Under the pieces are notes generated by a model, which was given only the letters and a program-made list of their open reading frames with translations, did no database searches and was not told the origin of the DNA. The translations under genes and the position numbers were made by a program. A stretch of 64,000 nt of DNA from an uncultured Roseicyclus sp. Its GTDB lineage: Bacteria; Pseudomonadota; Alphaproteobacteria; Rhodobacterales; Rhodobacteraceae. The stretch is from NCBI GenBank assembly GCA_947494975.1, contig CANLXA010000004.1, positions 715,001-779,000 of the forward strand, read 5' to 3'. Positions 17,595-26,336 of this stretch are shown piece by piece. How positions within the stretch are numbered: position 1 is the stretch's first letter; each line of letters starts with the position of its first letter.

Positions 17595-19754
17595 ATGGAC
17601 GTGGTCCTGAACACAAGCGGCGCCGACGCATTGCCCGTTGGCGCGAAGGGGGCGAGCCCCGCAAGTCCGGTGCGCACCTGGCGGTTGGACGATGATGGTC
17701 GCCAGACCATGGTCTTGACCGCGACGGGCGACCGGCTTCCGCAGGTTGTCTATTGGGGGGCGCCGCTTCCGCTGGATGAAAACCTCGAAACGCTGCACCG
17801 GGCCCATGAACTCGATGTCACGGGGGGGATGCTGGACGAAAACCCCGACGTGTCGCTGTGCCCCGAGGCGGTACGGACCTTTCCCGGCCAACCCGGCCTG
17901 ATCCTGCGCGATGGCGATGGCACACCGCTTTTGCCGAAATTCTGCTATGCGGACGAAGAGGCAGATCAGGACGCGTTGAGCCTGCGCTACACGGATGAGG
18001 CCAATGGCCTGTCGCTGATCTTCTTGTTTCGAACTGACTCCTCAACCCGGATCATCACCGCGAAAACGCGGTTGGAGGCCACACGGCCCGTCCACCTGCA
18101 TTGGCTGGCCGCACCTGTCCTGCCCGCCCCGCAGCAATCCGACGAAATGATTGATTTCGCCGGGCGTTGGACGGGAGAGTTTCAGACCAACCGCACCGCC
18201 TGGTCCGCCGGAATGCGATATCGCGAGAACCGGACGGGCCGAACGGGGCACGAGCATTTTCCCGGCCTGTTGATCCCATGCGCCGGCTGCACCAACACGC
18301 AAGGCGAGGCCTACGGGTTCCATTACGGCTGGTCCGGCGGACACAGGATGATCGCGGAAGAGCTGCCCGATGGCCGCCGCCAGATCCAGTTCGGCCATGC
18401 CGCCCGGATGGAGACCCAGGCCGCGACGAATTTCGAATCTGCCACGCTCTATGTCACCTATTCCCATGTCGGCCTGAATGGCTGCGCAGTCAGTTTCCAG
18501 CGCCACCTGCGCGACCGGATCGTGACATGGCCCGACAGGAACCGCCTGCGCCCGGTGCATTACAATTGCTGGGAAGCGGTCTATTTCGATCACAAATTGC
18601 ATGTGCTGCAAGATATCGCGTCGCGGGCCGCCGACCTGGGAGCGGAGCGGTTTGTGCTCGACGATGGCTGGTTCGGGCAACGGGATGATGACACCCGTTC
18701 GCTGAGCGATTGGGAGGTTGATCAGCGGAAGTATCCCGAAGGTCTCCACCCCCTGATCGACCACGTGCATTCCCTTGGGATGACCTTCGGCATCTGGTTC
18801 GAGCCAGAGATGATCAACCCCGACAGCGATATCCATCGCGCCCATCCCGATTGGGCCCTGGGCGGGGAGGACCAGACGCTTGGCCGCCAGCAAAAGGCGC
18901 TCAACATGGCGCTGCCGGAGGTGCGGGATTTCATCTATGGCCGCATGGCTACGATCCTGCGGGATCATCCAATCGATTACATCAAATGGGACCACAACCG
19001 CGTTCTGCCCATGCCCGATGCGGATCAGACGCGCGGGTCCTACGCGTTGATTGACCGGTTGCGCGCCGATTTCCCCCATGTGGAGATCGAAAGCTGCGCG
19101 TCGGGGGGGGGCCGTATCGATTTCGGGATCATGCAACGGACACAAAGGGTCTGGCTGAGCGACAGCAACGATGCGTTGGAGCGGTTGCGCATTCAGCACG
19201 ACGCTGCCTTGTTCCTTCCGATAGCCGTAACGGGCTCCCATGTCGGTCCGCGCCGGTGCCATACGTCGGGACGGGTCTTCGACATCTCGTTTCGCGCATG
19301 GGTCGCGGCACAACGCCATATGGGGTTCGAGATGGACCCGCGTGAGTTGGACGAGCGCGAAGCTGCGGTACTGCGCGAAGTCACGAGTTGGTGGAAACAT
19401 AACCGCAGCTGGATGCTTGGCGCGGATCTCCTGCGCCTGGACAGCGCCGATCCGGCGGTGATGGCGGAACAGCAGATGACGCGGGAGGGCGACCGGTTCG
19501 TGGTATTTGCGGGCAAGGCGGCGACGTCTGATCAGATCGCCCCGCGCCCGCTGCGCCTGACGGCGTTGGATCCTGACGCGCGGTACCGTATCACGCTGAT
19601 GAACCGTGGCACCGCCCCGGCACTGAGCCGTGGGATGCCCGCGCTGAAGGACGGACCGATCGAAGTGTCGGGCGGGTGGTTGATGCATCACGGCCTGACC
19701 TTGCCGTGGAATTACCCCGATACGATGTGGGTTCTGGAGGGCGAACGCCTATGA
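17595..19754 (+). CDS. Alpha-galactosidase, GH36
   Basis: A 719-residue enzyme read from ATG 17595, which has AAGAGG 8 bases upstream; an in-frame TTG at 17589 is less likely. GH36 enzymes cut terminal alpha-1,6-galactose from melibiose, raffinose and similar sugars by retention. The middle barrel shows LGAERFVLDDGWFG, PEGLHPLIDHVHSLGM and GIWFEPEMINPDS. The nucleophile is Asp466 in YIKWDHNR and the acid/base is in VWLSDSNDALERL (Asp523), preceded by SCASGGGRIDFGI. There is no signal peptide, so the sugar is imported whole and cut in the cytosol. Its stop overlaps the SDR gene (ATGA). Confidence 0.95.
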   Translation: MDVVLNTSGADALPVGAKGASPASPVRTWRLDDDGRQTMVLTATGDRLPQVVYWGAPLPLDENLETLHRAHELDVTGGMLDENPDVSLCPEAVRTFPGQPGLILRDGDGTPLLPKFCYADEEADQDALSLRYTDEANGLSLIFLFRTDSSTRIITAKTRLEATRPVHLHWLAAPVLPAPQQSDEMIDFAGRWTGEFQTNRTAWSAGMRYRENRTGRTGHEHFPGLLIPCAGCTNTQGEAYGFHYGWSGGHRMIAEELPDGRRQIQFGHAARMETQAATNFESATLYVTYSHVGLNGCAVSFQRHLRDRIVTWPDRNRLRPVHYNCWEAVYFDHKLHVLQDIASRAADLGAERFVLDDGWFGQRDDDTRSLSDWEVDQRKYPEGLHPLIDHVHSLGMTFGIWFEPEMINPDSDIHRAHPDWALGGEDQTLGRQQKALNMALPEVRDFIYGRMATILRDHPIDYIKWDHNRVLPMPDADQTRGSYALIDRLRADFPHVEIESCASGGGRIDFGIMQRTQRVWLSDSNDALERLRIQHDAALFLPIAVTGSHVGPRRCHTSGRVFDISFRAWVAAQRHMGFEMDPRELDEREAAVLREVTSWWKHNRSWMLGADLLRLDSADPAVMAEQQMTREGDRFVVFAGKAATSDQIAPRPLRLTALDPDARYRITLMNRGTAPALSRGMPALKDGPIEVSGGWLMHHGLTLPWNYPDTMWVLEGERL

Positions 19755-20521
19755 GTGAAACGGCAATCTACCCCGACCTAAACAGTGCATCGGTGTTCAT
19801 CACCGGTGGTGGATCCGGCATCGGGGCCAGCCTGACGGAAGGCTTCTTGCGCCAGGGCGCGAAGGTGGCGTTTGTCCAGCGCTCCGATGCATCTGCCTTT
19901 GCTGACGAGATGGAGGCGGCGACAGGCAACCGCCCGCTGAGCCTGATCTGCGACATCACGGATACCGCGCGCTTGCAGGCCTGCCTTGCAGAGGCCGCGT
20001 CGGCCCATGGCACGGTTACCGTGCTGGTGAACAACGCGGCGAATGACAAACGCCACGAGACTCTGGCCGTTGATGAGGACTTCTGGGATTGGTCGATGGC
20101 GATCAACCTCAAGGCCTATTTCTTCGGATGCCAGGCCGTGATCGAAGGCATGAAGGCAGCGGGCGGCGGCTCGATCATCAACATGTCGTCGATCAGCTAC
20201 ATGATGGGCAATGCGGGCTACCCGGCCTATACCACGGCAAACGGCGGCATCACCGCCATGACCCGCAGCCTTGCCCGCGAGTTCGGCGCCGACAAGATCC
20301 GCGTCAATGCGCTGGCACCCGGTTGGGTCCTGACGGAGAAGCAACTGGAAATGTGGGCTTCCCCCGGGGATCTTGCGGCCCATATGGAACGCATGTGCTT
20401 GAAGGACCATCTTGAGCCGCAGGATATCGTGGGCGGAACCCTGTTTCTCGCCTCCCGCGCGTCCAAGGCGATGACGGGCCAGACCATGGTGATCGATGGC
20501 GGCGTGGTGACCACCGGATGA
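19751..20521 (+). CDS. SDR family oxidoreductase, probable galactose dehydrogenase
   Basis: A 256-residue classical SDR read from ATG 19751, coupled to the preceding stop. ITGGGSGIGASL is the cofactor glycine loop, VLVNNAAND the NNAG-type motif, and INMSSISYM carries the catalytic serine. The expected Y-x3-K is AYTTANGG: Tyr160 is present but the lysine position (164) reads Asn (codon AAC). ALAPGWVLTEKQ and MTGQTMVIDGG are normal for the family. Placed between galactosidases and the DgoK/DgoA enzymes, it most likely oxidises galactose at C1 to galactonolactone, but this is from context and the Asn raises doubt. Confidence 0.8.
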   Translation: MSETAIYPDLNSASVFITGGGSGIGASLTEGFLRQGAKVAFVQRSDASAFADEMEAATGNRPLSLICDITDTARLQACLAEAASAHGTVTVLVNNAANDKRHETLAVDEDFWDWSMAINLKAYFFGCQAVIEGMKAAGGGSIINMSSISYMMGNAGYPAYTTANGGITAMTRSLAREFGADKIRVNALAPGWVLTEKQLEMWASPGDLAAHMERMCLKDHLEPQDIVGGTLFLASRASKAMTGQTMVIDGGVVTTG

Positions 20522-21429
20522 GTGGTGCGGCGACATATGCCGATTGGATTGCCGTCGATTGGGGCACCACACATCTGCGGGCCTGGGCGATGGTGGGGGA
20601 TCAGCCCAAGGCCGAGGCAACGTCCGCCGATGGCATGGGCACCCTGGCGCGAGACGCGTTCGAGCCTGCGCTGTTACGGTTGATCGAGCCATGGCTGGGC
20701 CGCGGCGTGATGCAGGTTGTCGCCTGCGGGATGCTAGGCGCACGGCAAGGCTGGTGCGAGGCGCCTTACGTGGCCGTCCCGGCGCGGCCGGGGGATTTGA
20801 ACCCCATCGACGCGCCGGTGCAGGATCGCCGGATCAGCGTGAAGATCATCCCGGGCCTCAGCCAGGCCAGCCCCGCCGATGTGATGCGGGGGGAAGAGAC
20901 GCAGATTGCCGGGTTCCTTGCGCGCGAGCCTGACTTCGACGGGGTGCTATGCCTGCCCGGAACGCACGCCAAATGGGTGCGCATTTCTGCCAAGGAAGTC
21001 GTCAGTTTCCAGACCTCCATGACCGGGGAGCTGTTTCAGCTCCTGTCCCAGAAATCCGTCCTGCGCCATTCCATTGGCGCGCAGGATGAAGACCCGGAGG
21101 CCTTTGCCGAAGCGGTGTCCGACACGATCTCGCGCCCCGAGAAGCTGGCGCAGCGGCTGTTTTCGCTCCGCGCTGAAAATGTGCTGAATAATCTGTCGCT
21201 CCAGGCCGCCCGAGCGCGATTGTCGGGCTACCTGATCGGGGCGGAGCTTGCCTCGGCGCGGCCCTATTGGCTGGGGCAGGATGTGGCGATTGCCGGGAGC
21301 CCGAACCTGGGACAGGCCTATGCGATCGCGCTCAAGACCCAAGGAATGGAGCCGCGTGTGTTTGACGCTGGGCCGCTGACACGTGAAGGATTGGCCCGCG
21401 TGCATGCGTCACTGACGGAGTCTGCCTGA
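20518..21429 (+). CDS. dgoK: 2-dehydro-3-deoxygalactonokinase
   Basis: A 303-residue kinase of the DgoK family. It phosphorylates 2-keto-3-deoxygalactonate with ATP in the De Ley-Doudoroff pathway. The N-terminal [16 protein letters not shown] is the ASKHA-type phosphate-binding strand-turn. [30 protein letters not shown] and [12 protein letters not shown] are characteristic of this family, and the last holds the sugar-site region with Thr and Lys. It overlaps the SDR stop (ATGA) and is followed one base later by the aldolase gene, whose enzyme uses its product. Confidence 0.94.
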   Translation: MSGAATYADWIAVDWGTTHLRAWAMVGDQPKAEATSADGMGTLARDAFEPALLRLIEPWLGRGVMQVVACGMLGARQGWCEAPYVAVPARPGDLNPIDAPVQDRRISVKIIPGLSQASPADVMRGEETQIAGFLAREPDFDGVLCLPGTHAKWVRISAKEVVSFQTSMTGELFQLLSQKSVLRHSIGAQDEDPEAFAEAVSDTISRPEKLAQRLFSLRAENVLNNLSLQAARARLSGYLIGAELASARPYWLGQDVAIAGSPNLGQAYAIALKTQGMEPRVFDAGPLTREGLARVHASLTESA

Positions 21430-21430
21430 T

Positions 21431-22048
21431 ATGTCCCGACCCCTGATCGCGATCTTGCGTGGAATTACCCCCAAAGATGCTGTGCCGATTGCCGAGGCGT
21501 TGATCGCGGCGGGGATCGACCGGATCGAAGTGCCGCTCAATTCGCCCGACCCGCTCACGTCCATCGGTGCCATGGCGGAAGCCTGTGGCACACGCGCGCT
21601 GGTCGGTGCGGGTACGGTGCTGACCCCGGCGGATGTGCGTGCGGTTGCCGGCGTGGGCGGCAAGCTGATCGTGTCGCCCAATGCGGACGTCTCGGTGATT
21701 TCCGAGACAAAGCAGCTGGGATTGCAGAGTTTTCCCGGCGTGTTGACCCCCACAGAGTGTTTCGCGGCCCTTCAGGCTGGGGCCGACGGGTTGAAGATCT
21801 TTCCGGCGAGCCTTGTGGGCCCGTCCGGGCTCAAGGCCATCCGCGCCATTCTGCCGCCGGGCACGCAGGTCTATGCTGTCGGCGGCGCCGGGCCGGAAAA
21901 CTTTGGTGAGTGGATCAAGGCCAGCGCCGACGGTTTCGGCATCGGCTCGGCGCTCTACTCGCCCGGCATGCGGGTCGATGACGTCGCAGCCCGCGCAGCG
22001 AAGATGGTTGACGCTTTCGACACGGCCACCAAAGGCGTGGCGGTATGA
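21431..22048 (+). CDS. dgoA: 2-dehydro-3-deoxy-6-phosphogalactonate aldolase
   Basis: A 205-residue class I aldolase of the KDPG/KDPGal family, splitting the phosphorylated keto-sugar acid into pyruvate and glyceraldehyde-3-phosphate. The Schiff-base lysine is Lys122 in [11 protein letters not shown], and the catalytic glutamate is Glu33 in [23 protein letters not shown] and FPGVLTPTE are typical. The PLNSP sequence after the glutamate fits DgoA-type rather than Eda-type enzymes. It overlaps the next gene by 4 bases (ATGA). Confidence 0.94.
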   Translation: MSRPLIAILRGITPKDAVPIAEALIAAGIDRIEVPLNSPDPLTSIGAMAEACGTRALVGAGTVLTPADVRAVAGVGGKLIVSPNADVSVISETKQLGLQSFPGVLTPTECFAALQAGADGLKIFPASLVGPSGLKAIRAILPPGTQVYAVGGAGPENFGEWIKASADGFGIGSALYSPGMRVDDVAARAAKMVDAFDTATKGVAV

Positions 22049-22896
22049 CAGTCGAAGTGTTCGATGACCGCCCCTGCCTTTTGGGCGAGGGGCCGTTGTG
22101 GCATCCGGTGCGTGAGCAGCTGTTCTGGTTCGATATCCTCGATTGCCGATTGATGACCCGCGATGCGGATGGCCCCGGGGATTGGCAGTTTGACTGTGCC
22201 GTCTCCGCGGCTGCTTGGGTGGACCGGGATCGCCTCTTGATTGCGTCGGAGACGGATCTGTTTGTGTTCGACATCGGGTCGGGCACCCAAACCCGGCTTG
22301 TCGGCCTGGAAGCGGACAATCCGCTGACCCGGTCCAACGACGGGCGCGCCGATCCCCTGGGTGGGTTCTGGATCGGCACGATGGGGCATGGGGCGGAGCC
22401 CGGCGCTGGCGCGCTTTATCGCTTTTTCAAAGGTGAATTGCGCCAATTGCGGGACAATGTCACGATTCCCAATGCCACCTGTTTTTCGCCCGACGGACGT
22501 TACGCCTATTTCGCCGATACGGCGGAGCAGATCGTCTGGCGGTATGGGTTGGGTCGCGATGGATGGCCCATGGGCGCGGCGGAGGTGTTTCTGGACATGC
22601 GGCACGACGACCTCAACCCTGACGGGGCGGTCGTTGGCGCGGACGGGACCTTCTACTGCGCACAATGGGGCGCGTCGCGTATCGCTCGTTATGCGCCGGA
22701 TGCGGGACTTATAGAAGAACTTGCCCTACCCGTCCCGCAACCGACCTGCCCCGCCTTTGGCGCTGGCGGCCTTTTCGTGACCACCGCCCGGCAGGGCCTT
22801 CCGGGCGCGGCACTGGATGCGGCGCCACTTTCTGGCCAGACGTTGTTCATCCCGATGGAGACGGTCGGTCAGGCCGAACATCAGGTCATGTTATGA
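22045..22896 (+). CDS. SMP-30/gluconolactonase-family lactonase
   Basis: A 283-residue six-bladed beta-propeller of the SMP-30/LRE family. Metal ligands expected in this family are visible: Glu15 in [11 protein letters not shown], the asparagine in [19 protein letters not shown] and the aspartate in [30 protein letters not shown] is also a family motif. In this operon it should open galactonolactone formed by the dehydrogenase to galactonate. It is coupled on both sides (ATGA). The substrate is inferred from the pathway; the family also contains gluconolactonases and arabinolactonases. Confidence 0.9.
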   Translation: MTVEVFDDRPCLLGEGPLWHPVREQLFWFDILDCRLMTRDADGPGDWQFDCAVSAAAWVDRDRLLIASETDLFVFDIGSGTQTRLVGLEADNPLTRSNDGRADPLGGFWIGTMGHGAEPGAGALYRFFKGELRQLRDNVTIPNATCFSPDGRYAYFADTAEQIVWRYGLGRDGWPMGAAEVFLDMRHDDLNPDGAVVGADGTFYCAQWGASRIARYAPDAGLIEELALPVPQPTCPAFGAGGLFVTTARQGLPGAALDAAPLSGQTLFIPMETVGQAEHQVML

Positions 22897-24797
22897 GTCT
22901 CAAGCGCACCCTCGGCACCTGCTACTATCCCGAGCATTGGCCCGAGGAGGTCTGGGCCGAAGATGCCGCACGGATGGCGGACCTTGGCCTGACATGGGTT
23001 CGGATCGGCGAATTTGCCTGGTCCCGGCTGGAGCCTTCGCCCGGTGATCTACAGTTTGACTGGCTCGACCGTGCGATCGATAGGCTCACCGCCGCTGGCC
23101 TCAAGGTTGTCCTGGGCACGCCGACCGCCACGCCGCCGCGATGGATGGTGGATAGGCTGCCGGATATGTTGGCCGTTGATGCCGAAGGCCGCCCGCGCCG
23201 CTTTGGCTCAAGGCGGCATTATTGCTTTTCCCACGCTGGCTACCGCGAAGAATGCGTGCGCATCACGACGTTGCTGGCCCAAAGGTTCGGGGCGAAGGTG
23301 CACGCTTGGCAGACGGACAACGAATATGCCTGTCACGATACGGTGCTCAGCTACTCCGATGCCGCCCGCCAGGGGTTTCGCGATTGGCTTGCGCAACGCT
23401 ATCAGTCCACCGACGCGCTAAACCGCGCCTGGGGCAACGTGTTCTGGTCGATGGAGTATGAGACATTCGATCAGATCGACCTCCCAAATCTCACCGTGAC
23501 GGAGCCGAACCCCTCTCACGCGCTGGATTTCAGGCGGTTTTCCTCGGACCAGGTGGCGCGGTTCAACAGCGCGCAGGTGGCAGCGATCCGCAGACATTCG
23601 GACGCACCGATCAGCCATAATTACATGGGCCGCACACTTGATTTCGACCATTTCGAGACCGGTCGCCAGATGGAGATCGCCACGTGGGACAGCTATCCGC
23701 TGGGGTTTCTGGAGGACCGCCTGGAGGATCCCGCAGAACACAAGCGCCGCTATGCCCGTCAAGGCGACCCGGACTTTCAGGCGTTTCATCACGATCTGTA
23801 CCGTGCGGTCGGTCAAAACGGGCGCTGGTGGGTGATGGAGCAACAGCCGGGCCCGGTGAACTGGGCGCCGCACAACCCCGCGCCATTGCCGGGCATGGTT
23901 CGGTTCTGGACGTGGGAAGCCTTTGCCCATGGTGCGGAATGCGTCGCCTATTTCCGCTGGCGTCAGGCCCCCTTCGCGCAAGAGCAATACCATGCGGGCC
24001 TGTTGCGACCCGACAGCGTGGAGGCCGAAGGTTATGCGGAGGCGGCAGAGGTGGCGCGCGAATTGGCGCAGATGCCGGACGTCGAACAGGCCCAGGCGTC
24101 GGTGGCGCTGGTCTTTGATTACGCGTCCGCCTGGGCGTGGGCGGTACAGCCACAGGGGCAGGGATGCGACTACTTCCGCCTGGTCTTCGAAATCTATCGC
24201 GGCTTGCGCAAACTCGGGCTGAGCGTCGACATATTACCTCCGGACTGCGCTGATCTGAACGGCTACGCACTCGTCCTTGCACCGGGCATCGTCACGCTGA
24301 GTGCCGCGCTGAACGACGCGCTGGGACGGTCAAGAACACAACTCATCCTCGGTCCGCGCACCAACGCCAAGACAGCCGCGCTCAGCATTCCCACGCCCTT
24401 ACCTCCCGCGATTGACGGCCTTGCCGTCACTGTCAGCCGGGTGGAGACATTGCGCCCGGATATGCCCGTCGACATGGCCGGTGGTGGCGCTGTAAAATTG
24501 TGGCGCGAACAGATCGAAAGCAGCGAAGAGGTGATCGAGAAGGATCTGAACGGCGCCCCAATCATGGTTCGCTCCGGCCCGCTTTCGTATCTCGCGGGCT
24601 GGCCCGATGAGGTGCTATTGGAACGCATCCTGACACGCGCCGTCATCGCAGCTGGCCTCGATCCTCAACCCCTGCCACAGGACATCCGCATTCGGGATAC
24701 CGGAGCCACCCGGTTTGTTTTCAATCATGGGTCGGAGCCTGTTGAGTATGAAGGCCATGTGCTCCCGCCGGCCGGGCTCCACTGGATCAAACTCTAA
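22893..24797 (+). CDS. Beta-galactosidase, GH42
   Basis: A 634-residue enzyme read from ATG 22893, which overlaps the lactonase stop. It begins LGTCYYPEHWPEEVWAED, the classic GH42 N-terminus. The acid/base is Glu144 in WQTDNEYACHD and the nucleophile is Glu316 in WWVMEQQPGPVNW. A trimerisation-like domain and a small beta domain follow. There is no signal peptide. With the alpha-galactosidase it lets the cell use both alpha- and beta-linked galactosides brought in by the transporter. It is the last gene of this plus-strand operon and converges on the aldehyde dehydrogenase gene. Confidence 0.95.
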   Translation: MSLKRTLGTCYYPEHWPEEVWAEDAARMADLGLTWVRIGEFAWSRLEPSPGDLQFDWLDRAIDRLTAAGLKVVLGTPTATPPRWMVDRLPDMLAVDAEGRPRRFGSRRHYCFSHAGYREECVRITTLLAQRFGAKVHAWQTDNEYACHDTVLSYSDAARQGFRDWLAQRYQSTDALNRAWGNVFWSMEYETFDQIDLPNLTVTEPNPSHALDFRRFSSDQVARFNSAQVAAIRRHSDAPISHNYMGRTLDFDHFETGRQMEIATWDSYPLGFLEDRLEDPAEHKRRYARQGDPDFQAFHHDLYRAVGQNGRWWVMEQQPGPVNWAPHNPAPLPGMVRFWTWEAFAHGAECVAYFRWRQAPFAQEQYHAGLLRPDSVEAEGYAEAAEVARELAQMPDVEQAQASVALVFDYASAWAWAVQPQGQGCDYFRLVFEIYRGLRKLGLSVDILPPDCADLNGYALVLAPGIVTLSAALNDALGRSRTQLILGPRTNAKTAALSIPTPLPPAIDGLAVTVSRVETLRPDMPVDMAGGGAVKLWREQIESSEEVIEKDLNGAPIMVRSGPLSYLAGWPDEVLLERILTRAVIAAGLDPQPLPQDIRIRDTGATRFVFNHGSEPVEYEGHVLPPAGLHWIKL

Positions 24798-24836
24798 ACC
24801 ACCCCTTCCATTGGTCACAAATACCCCGGGGGGTGC

Positions 24837-24856
24837 GGGGGGCTGGCCCCCCCCCC
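24837..24856. terminator. GC hairpin between convergent genes
   Basis: GGGGGG (24837-24842), a CTGG loop and a run of ten C form a strong stem-loop in the 90-base gap between the converging GH42 and aldehyde dehydrogenase genes. Without a T run it would act as an intrinsic-like stop or RNA 3' end for either strand. Similar GC runs between genes are common in roseobacter-type genomes. Confidence 0.5.
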
Positions 24857-24887
24857 GATCGCAGCGCCAAAGGCGTGGCGACATAAC

Positions 24888-26336
24888 TCAAATCCCGTCG
24901 ATGCAGACGTATTTCGTCTCGAGGTAATCCTCCAGTCCCTGGCTGCCGCCTTCTTTGCCAAGGCCACTTTCCTTCACGCCTCCGAAAGGCGCTTCAACCG
25001 TTGTGATCAGGCCGGAATTGATCCCGATCATCCCATATTGCAGCCCCTCGTTCAGGCGGAAGGCCCGGCCCAAATCCTGCGTGTAGGCGTAACTCGCCAG
25101 TCCGAAAACGGTGTCGTTGGCCATCGAGATGACCTCCTCTTCCGTCTCGAACTTGAACACTGGCGCAAGCGGCCCGAAAATCTCGTCTTGCGCGAAGGCC
25201 ATCTCCTGCGTGGCCCCGGTGAGGACCGTGGGCTCGTAGAACGAACCGCCAAGCGCGTGGCGCGCGCCGCCGCAAGCGACCGAGCCACCTTTCGCCTTGG
25301 CATCCTCCAGCAACTCTTCGACCTTCTCAACCGCATCCTGATCGATCAGCGGGCCCTGAACCACGCCGTCTTGGCGCCCGTCGCCGACCTTCATCGCGCG
25401 GGTCTTTTCCACCAGCTTTTCGACAAATGCATCGTGGATGCCGGATTGGACATAGATGCGGTTGGCACAGACGCAGGTCTGCCCGGAATTGCGGTATTTG
25501 GAGACCATCGCGCCTTCGACCGCGGCGTCCAGATCGGCGTCGTCGAAGACGATGAACGGTGCATTGCCGCCAAGCTCCATGGAGACCTTCTTGACCGTAT
25601 CCGCGGATTGCCGGATCAGTTCCTTGCCCACTTCGGTGGAGCCGGTGAAGGTGATCTTGCGCACTTCTGGCCGCTCCATCATCGCGCCAGCGATTTTCCG
25701 GGCGGAGCCCGTCAACACGTTGACGGTGCCCGCCGGATATCCGACCTCTTCGGCCAGCGCGGCCCAGGCCAGGCCCGAATAGGGCGTGGCTGTCGCGGGT
25801 TTGGCAACAACCGGGCATCCCATCGCGAGCGCGGGGGCCACCTTGCGGGCCAGCATCGAGGATGGAAAATTCCAGGGCGTGATCATGCCGACCACGCCGA
25901 TGGGATGTTTGGTCACCAGGATGCGGCGGCCATTGACGCCGGCGGGCACAATCTCCCCCTTGGCGCGGCGCGCCTCTTCGGCGAACCAGCGCACATATTG
26001 CGCGCCGATGGCGACCTCACCTTTGGCCTCGGCAAGTGGTTTGCCCATCTCCACGGTCAGAAGCTCGCCAAGCGCCTCCTGATTGTCCATCAGCGCATCG
26101 TGGAGTTTCCAAAGCAGGCCCACGCGATCCATCAGGGAGATCGCGGCAAAACCTGCAAATGCCTCCTGCGCGGCGTCGATGGCACGGTGGGTTTCGGCCG
26201 CGCCGCAATTCGGGACCGTCCCGATCACATCCCCCGTTGCCGGGTTCGTCACATCGATCGTCTCGCCGCTATCGGCAGCGATCCATTGCCCCGCGACGCT
26301 GGCGGCTTCTTTCATCCATGATTGCCAGTCGGCCAT
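24888..26336 (-). CDS. NAD(P)-dependent aldehyde dehydrogenase (succinate-semialdehyde dehydrogenase type)
   Basis: A 482-residue ALDH. I start it at ATG 26336, which overlaps the stop of the upstream gene (TGATG) and gives MADWQSWMKEAASV; this is the family's normal length. Glu254 in VSMELGGNAPFI and Cys288 in NSGQTCVCANR are the general base and nucleophile. TPWNFPSSMLARKVAPAL and FTGSTEVGKELI are typical of the GabD group, which oxidises succinate semialdehyde and, in relatives, 2,5-dioxovalerate or glutarate semialdehyde. The true substrate cannot be told. It forms a coupled pair with a GAPDH-like gene. Confidence 0.88.
   Translation of the reverse strand: MADWQSWMKEAASVAGQWIAADSGETIDVTNPATGDVIGTVPNCGAAETHRAIDAAQEAFAGFAAISLMDRVGLLWKLHDALMDNQEALGELLTVEMGKPLAEAKGEVAIGAQYVRWFAEEARRAKGEIVPAGVNGRRILVTKHPIGVVGMITPWNFPSSMLARKVAPALAMGCPVVAKPATATPYSGLAWAALAEEVGYPAGTVNVLTGSARKIAGAMMERPEVRKITFTGSTEVGKELIRQSADTVKKVSMELGGNAPFIVFDDADLDAAVEGAMVSKYRNSGQTCVCANRIYVQSGIHDAFVEKLVEKTRAMKVGDGRQDGVVQGPLIDQDAVEKVEELLEDAKAKGGSVACGGARHALGGSFYEPTVLTGATQEMAFAQDEIFGPLAPVFKFETEEEVISMANDTVFGLASYAYTQDLGRAFRLNEGLQYGMIGINSGLITTVEAPFGGVKESGLGKEGGSQGLEDYLETKYVCIDGI

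Noticed and set aside
18042-19691. A 549-codon minus-strand frame
   Set aside because: Antisense to the GH36 alpha-galactosidase, which has its catalytic residues in place; the antisense product has no recognisable motif.
22665-22892. A 76-codon extension of the GH42 enzyme
   Set aside because: It would run inside the lactonase gene in another frame; ATG 22893 overlaps the lactonase stop and gives the standard GH42 N-terminus.
25038-26321. A 427-codon plus-strand frame
   Set aside because: Antisense to the aldehyde dehydrogenase with both catalytic residues; composition is typical of a shadow frame.
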